This document shows, in pieces, positions 61,243 through 64,000 of a DNA stretch of 64,000 nt. Each line of letters begins with the position of its first letter. Within the stretch, counting starts at the first letter, position 1. The stretch is from a candidate division KSB1 bacterium (GTDB lineage Bacteria; Zhuqueibacterota; Zhuqueibacteria; Thermofontimicrobiales; Thermofontimicrobiaceae): NCBI GenBank assembly GCA_034506395.1, contig JAPDPQ010000017.1, positions 1 through 64,000 on the forward strand, given 5' to 3'. The translations under genes and the position numbers were made by a program. A model generated the notes under the pieces. It did no database searches. It was not told the DNA's origin and worked only from the letters and a program-made list of their open reading frames with translations.

Positions 61243-62073
61243 ATGAAACAGCAGGAAAAAATCGTCATATCCGCCAGTCGACGGATCGATATGGTGGGCA
61301 CAGGGCCTGATCATCTGGCCAAGATTTTGGATCAGAAATGTCCCCCTGACCAAGTTCACACCTTGGTGATCTGGACCAAGGATGCGAGCAATCTATTTGG
61401 TCATAAGCCATTGTTTGATGCGGTTCGAAAATATCAGCAATTGTTCGTTCATTATACCGTGACAGGAATGGGAGGCTCGATTCTTGAGCCACGAGTGCCA
61501 TTGCCTCATCAGGCGCTACAATGGCTGCCACGGCTGATTGAGCTAACCGGCGATCCGCGACGCATCCGATTTCGGTTCGATCCGATCGTCAATCTTCGAT
61601 TGGCAAACGGGGCGGTTTATAGCAACATCGACTGGTTTGAGAAATTTGCGCCACTGGTCCAACAGTTGGGTATTACCGATGTCTCGATCAGTTGGATGGC
61701 AACCTATCGCAAGGTTGTGGCGCGGCTGAGGCGGGTGGGAATTGTACCAGTGGAAATGACTCTAGAATTCTGGCAGGAGCAATATCAAAGAGTGAGAGAG
61801 GTCGCCGATCGATATCATCTGGTACTTCATGGCTGCTGCGTGCCAGGGATGCCGCGCTCCCGATGCATCGACGGGGAACTTTTGATGGCCCTCCATCCCA
61901 ATCGTGAACCTTGTTCATTACGAAAAGCTAAGGGTCAACGCAGCGATTGCGGTTGTACTGAAAGCTTCGATATCGGATGGTATTTCCATTGTTATCACGG
62001 ATGCCGCTACTGCTATGCCAATCCCGAACCCATTTCACTGACCAACGCCGAGACAGAATTAAAGGAATTCTGA
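61243..62073 (+). CDS. DUF1848 family protein with C-terminal Fe-S cysteine cluster
   Basis: A 276-residue protein. The N-terminal VISASRRIDM and the VIWTKDASNLF .. FVHYTVTGMG .. RFRFDPIV segments mark DUF1848, which has a TIM-barrel-like pattern similar to spore-photoproduct-lyase and other radical-SAM-like proteins. The C terminus carries a cysteine cluster: CGC at 236/238 and HCYHGCRYCYA with Cys250, 254 and 257, probably binding an Fe-S cluster. The biochemical function of the family is not established. It may be co-transcribed with the receptor upstream. Confidence 0.88.
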   Translation: MKQQEKIVISASRRIDMVGTGPDHLAKILDQKCPPDQVHTLVIWTKDASNLFGHKPLFDAVRKYQQLFVHYTVTGMGGSILEPRVPLPHQALQWLPRLIELTGDPRRIRFRFDPIVNLRLANGAVYSNIDWFEKFAPLVQQLGITDVSISWMATYRKVVARLRRVGIVPVEMTLEFWQEQYQRVREVADRYHLVLHGCCVPGMPRSRCIDGELLMALHPNREPCSLRKAKGQRSDCGCTESFDIGWYFHCYHGCRYCYANPEPISLTNAETELKEF

Positions 62074-62727
62074 ACTCTCAATTGCGCTGGCAGATCATAT
62101 AGCCAGCCCAATATCAGGAATTTGTTAGGGACATTATCCAGCTCATCCGACACAGGCGGCAGATAAATATAGCGAAACGAAATTTGATGTCATGGTTTTT
62201 ATCGATACCCAGGCGGATAAATTTATACGTTTGAAGCTAATTTCGCTCCCACCGAATGAATTATAACCTATCCAAAAAAGTTTTTCTTGATTCTAAATGG
62301 TTTTTTTTTTATCTTTAGCGAACTTGTGTGTTTAAGCATTTCGATTGCAAAGCCTGTTTTTATCTAGCAAAGCGACGGTAGAAATATTCATGCGATTAGA
62401 TAGTCGTATGAAACGCGAAGCCGATGTTGTTTCAATCGATAATTAATATGCAACGCTGTTAAATAGAAGTTGTCAAGATTGCCATGAGAGAAGTACATGC
62501 AACACCCTTGGATAAATAACATCATTCATCTTCATTGGGCTATCCAATGAATGAAATTGCTTCCCCATTTAATTTTATCTAAGCTGGCTAAATGATCTTA
62601 TCCTTCGGTGAGGATGGAAATAAAAATTCCAAATCGATTGAAAAGAACATTAAAACAATTTGCAGTGGGGGAATGATCACGTATGCTTTTAATTGGCAGA
62701 TAGAAGAATAGAAATAGGACGTTCCGA
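62074..62727. other. intergenic region
   Basis: 654 AT-rich bases. A small stem GCTGGC/GCCAGC near 62087-62108 may help to end the previous transcript. T-tracts occur near 62300. No gene, tRNA or repeat could be supported. Confidence 0.5.
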
Positions 62728-63708
62728 ATGGCAGCGATAAGCGATTTCCAAATACGGATGGAATATTATCGTGCCCTCATCAACGAGCGACTTTCCGCAG
62801 TGGGGCGAAAAAGCGATCCTGCTTCGTTTTATGAGCCCGTTCGATATGTACTGGAGGCTGGGGGCAAACGAATTCGACCGATATTGGTGATCCTGGCCTG
62901 TCAGGCGAGTGGCGGCAGAGTGGAATCGTGTCTGGATGCAGCGGTGGCCGTGGAGATCCTACACAATTTTACTCTGGTCCATGATGATATTATGGACAGG
63001 GATGATTTACGTCGCAACCGCATGACGGTTCATAAAAGATGGGATGAGGCCACTGCGATCCTTGCCGGGGATGGATTGGTAGCCTTGGCGTATCATTATC
63101 TATTCAAAACTGAGCATGGAGATCTCAAGACCATTGCTGATATTTTCACAAAGGGTCTTATTGAAGTATGTGAGGGACAAGCGCTGGACAAAGAATTTGA
63201 GGGTCGGTTCGATATCGGTCTCGATCAATATTTGCTGATGATTGAGAAAAAAACCGCTCGATTATTAATGATCGCATCTGAAATCGGTGCGATCATCGGT
63301 GGGGCGAACCAAAGACAACGGGCGGCATTAGTAGAATTCTCGCGCCAATTGGGGAATGCCTTTCAAATTCAGGATGATCTGCTGGACATGGAAACCACAT
63401 CAGGCAAGACGTATGGCAGCGATATCAAAAGGAAAAAGCGAACATTATTATTGGTGCATGCTTTCGAGCATGCTGAGCCCAGCATCCGAAAGCAGCTCTG
63501 GCAGATCATGCACAAACCAGAGATCAGTGATGAGGATGTGCAGCAGGTTCGAGCACTATTGGATGTCAGCGGCACGCTTCGCTTTGCCAGCGAACAAGTG
63601 GAGCTTCGGATTCAGCAGGCTCGACAGGAATTAGCTGAGCTGGCCCCGTCAGATTCGCGGGATGATCTCGCATTGCTTTTGCAGTGGATTATGGAGAGGA
63701 AAGCATGA
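62728..63708 (+). CDS. polyprenyl diphosphate synthase (FPP/GGPP-type)
   Basis: A 326-residue trans-isoprenyl diphosphate synthase. GGKRIRP is at about 45-51, the first aspartate-rich motif DDIMD at 86-90 followed by DDLRRN, and the second motif DDLLD at 216-220 (FQIQDDLLD). It condenses isopentenyl diphosphate with allylic diphosphates; chain length cannot be read reliably. The product could feed the UbiA prenyltransferase at 54580, undecaprenyl carriers or quinones. Its stop is directly followed (1 base) by the ATG of a PTS IIC gene, an unexpected but tight linkage. Confidence 0.93.
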   Translation: MAAISDFQIRMEYYRALINERLSAVGRKSDPASFYEPVRYVLEAGGKRIRPILVILACQASGGRVESCLDAAVAVEILHNFTLVHDDIMDRDDLRRNRMTVHKRWDEATAILAGDGLVALAYHYLFKTEHGDLKTIADIFTKGLIEVCEGQALDKEFEGRFDIGLDQYLLMIEKKTARLLMIASEIGAIIGGANQRQRAALVEFSRQLGNAFQIQDDLLDMETTSGKTYGSDIKRKKRTLLLVHAFEHAEPSIRKQLWQIMHKPEISDEDVQQVRALLDVSGTLRFASEQVELRIQQARQELAELAPSDSRDDLALLLQWIMERKA

Positions 63709-63709
63709 C

Positions 63710-64000
63710 ATGGAGCTATTCCCGACACTATTATTAGTCAGCTTCATTGGGGGAATAGTGGCAATGGATACGGCTGCTGCTTGGCAGATCATGATCTCCC
63801 AACCAGTGGTCGCCTGTCCTTTGCTGGGATGGTTGCTTGGCGACGTAGAACTCGGGCTTACCATCGGAATTTTATTAGAGCTTCCGTGGCTGATCAATAT
63901 TCCCATGGGAGGGGTTCATGGCGCCGAGGGAAACTTGGGGGCTGTCGTGGCGACCAGCCTGAGCATTTATTTGAAAGCAGCCGGTATCAATACCGAAAAT
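63710..64000 (+). CDS. PTS mannose/fructose/sorbose-family IIC component (partial, cut by window end)
   Basis: The first 97 residues of a membrane protein running off the window. MELFPTLLLVSFIGGIVAMD and the segments QPVVACPLLGWLLGD, LGLTIGILLELPWLI and GGVHGAEGNLGAVVATSLS match the N terminus of EIIC(Man)-family sugar permeases such as AgaC/ManY. The ATG follows the prenyl-synthase stop after one base, so the genes are co-transcribed. In FCB genomes such PTS components can be regulatory or incomplete; whether IIA, IIB and IID follow lies outside the window. Confidence 0.85.
   Translation, partial: MELFPTLLLVSFIGGIVAMDTAAAWQIMISQPVVACPLLGWLLGDVELGLTIGILLELPWLINIPMGGVHGAEGNLGAVVATSLSIYLKAAGINTEN

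Overview
The window reads as chromosome of an uncultured, Gram-negative, probably anaerobic bacterium of the Fibrobacteres-Chlorobi-Bacteroidetes (FCB) superphylum, something like candidate phylum KSB1 or Calditrichota. This is inferred from a YPNPFN-type FlgD-like C-terminal domain, a gliding/type-IX-like 'PNPFTPNDDG' C-terminal domain, a PorP/SprF-like barrel, a DUF4900-type protein, S46 and S9 exopeptidases and an aldehyde:ferredoxin oxidoreductase. No tRNA, rRNA or CRISPR array was recognised. Several promoters fit a sigma70-like TTGNNN-16/17-TATATT pattern, not the Bacteroidetes -33/-7 pattern, and some genes start with GTG or TTG.

Layout. 1-1.6 kb: a toxin-antitoxin-like pair (DUF4258 plus YgiT-type zinc finger fused to a ribbon-helix-helix) between two ~141-bp direct repeats and REP-like palindromes. 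1.6-6 kb: two secreted exopeptidases, an S46 enzyme with DPP11-type acidic specificity and an S9 enzyme, separated by three exact-period 60-bp tandem repeats. 7.2-19.5 kb: one all-plus-strand locus. It holds a PorP/SprF-like barrel protein, a TolQ/ExbB-like motor subunit, two tandem von Willebrand A proteins with type-B-like sorting domains, a large SdrD-B/FlgD-domain secreted protein, two very small ExbD-like proteins, a TonB-like bridge protein, a TPR lipoprotein and an orphan secreted protein. It looks like an energised envelope machine with its own cargo. 20-31 kb: GYF_2-MinD fusion ATPase, glycerate 2-kinase, Lon, an orphan OppF-type ATPase, NrnA-like DHH phosphatase, inositol monophosphatase, a PpiC lipoprotein and a MoaD/ThiS-like carrier. 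31-40 kb: M14 carboxypeptidase with a coupled propeptide-like lipoprotein, Tat-exported aldo/keto reductase, metallophosphoesterase, four-cluster ferredoxin plus tungsten AOR, and a TonB-anchored DUF4900-type protein.

40.6-54 kb (minus strand) is the most striking part. A 2518-residue iterative polyketide synthase has the enediyne/polyene PKSE order KS-AT-ACP-KR-DH-PPTase, and two hotdog (enediyne-thioesterase-like) domains are fused at its C terminus. Upstream on the same strand lie a TPR protein, a LolD/MacB-type ATPase, a LolC/E-type permease, a LolA-like carrier and a DUF1302-like outer-membrane barrel. The simplest reading is a polyene made by one self-activating, self-releasing megasynthase, and a Lol-like route that moves it or a derived lipid to the outer membrane. 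No enoyl reductase is visible, so the chain should stay unsaturated.

54.5-64 kb: UbiA-type prenyltransferase, DsbD, proline dehydrogenase, a TonB-dependent receptor, a DUF1848 Fe-S protein, a polyprenyl diphosphate synthase and the start of a mannose-family PTS IIC gene cut by the window end. The UbiA and prenyl-synthase genes would fit the proposed archaeal-type ether-lipid capacity of FCB bacteria, but a quinone or other prenyl role is equally possible.
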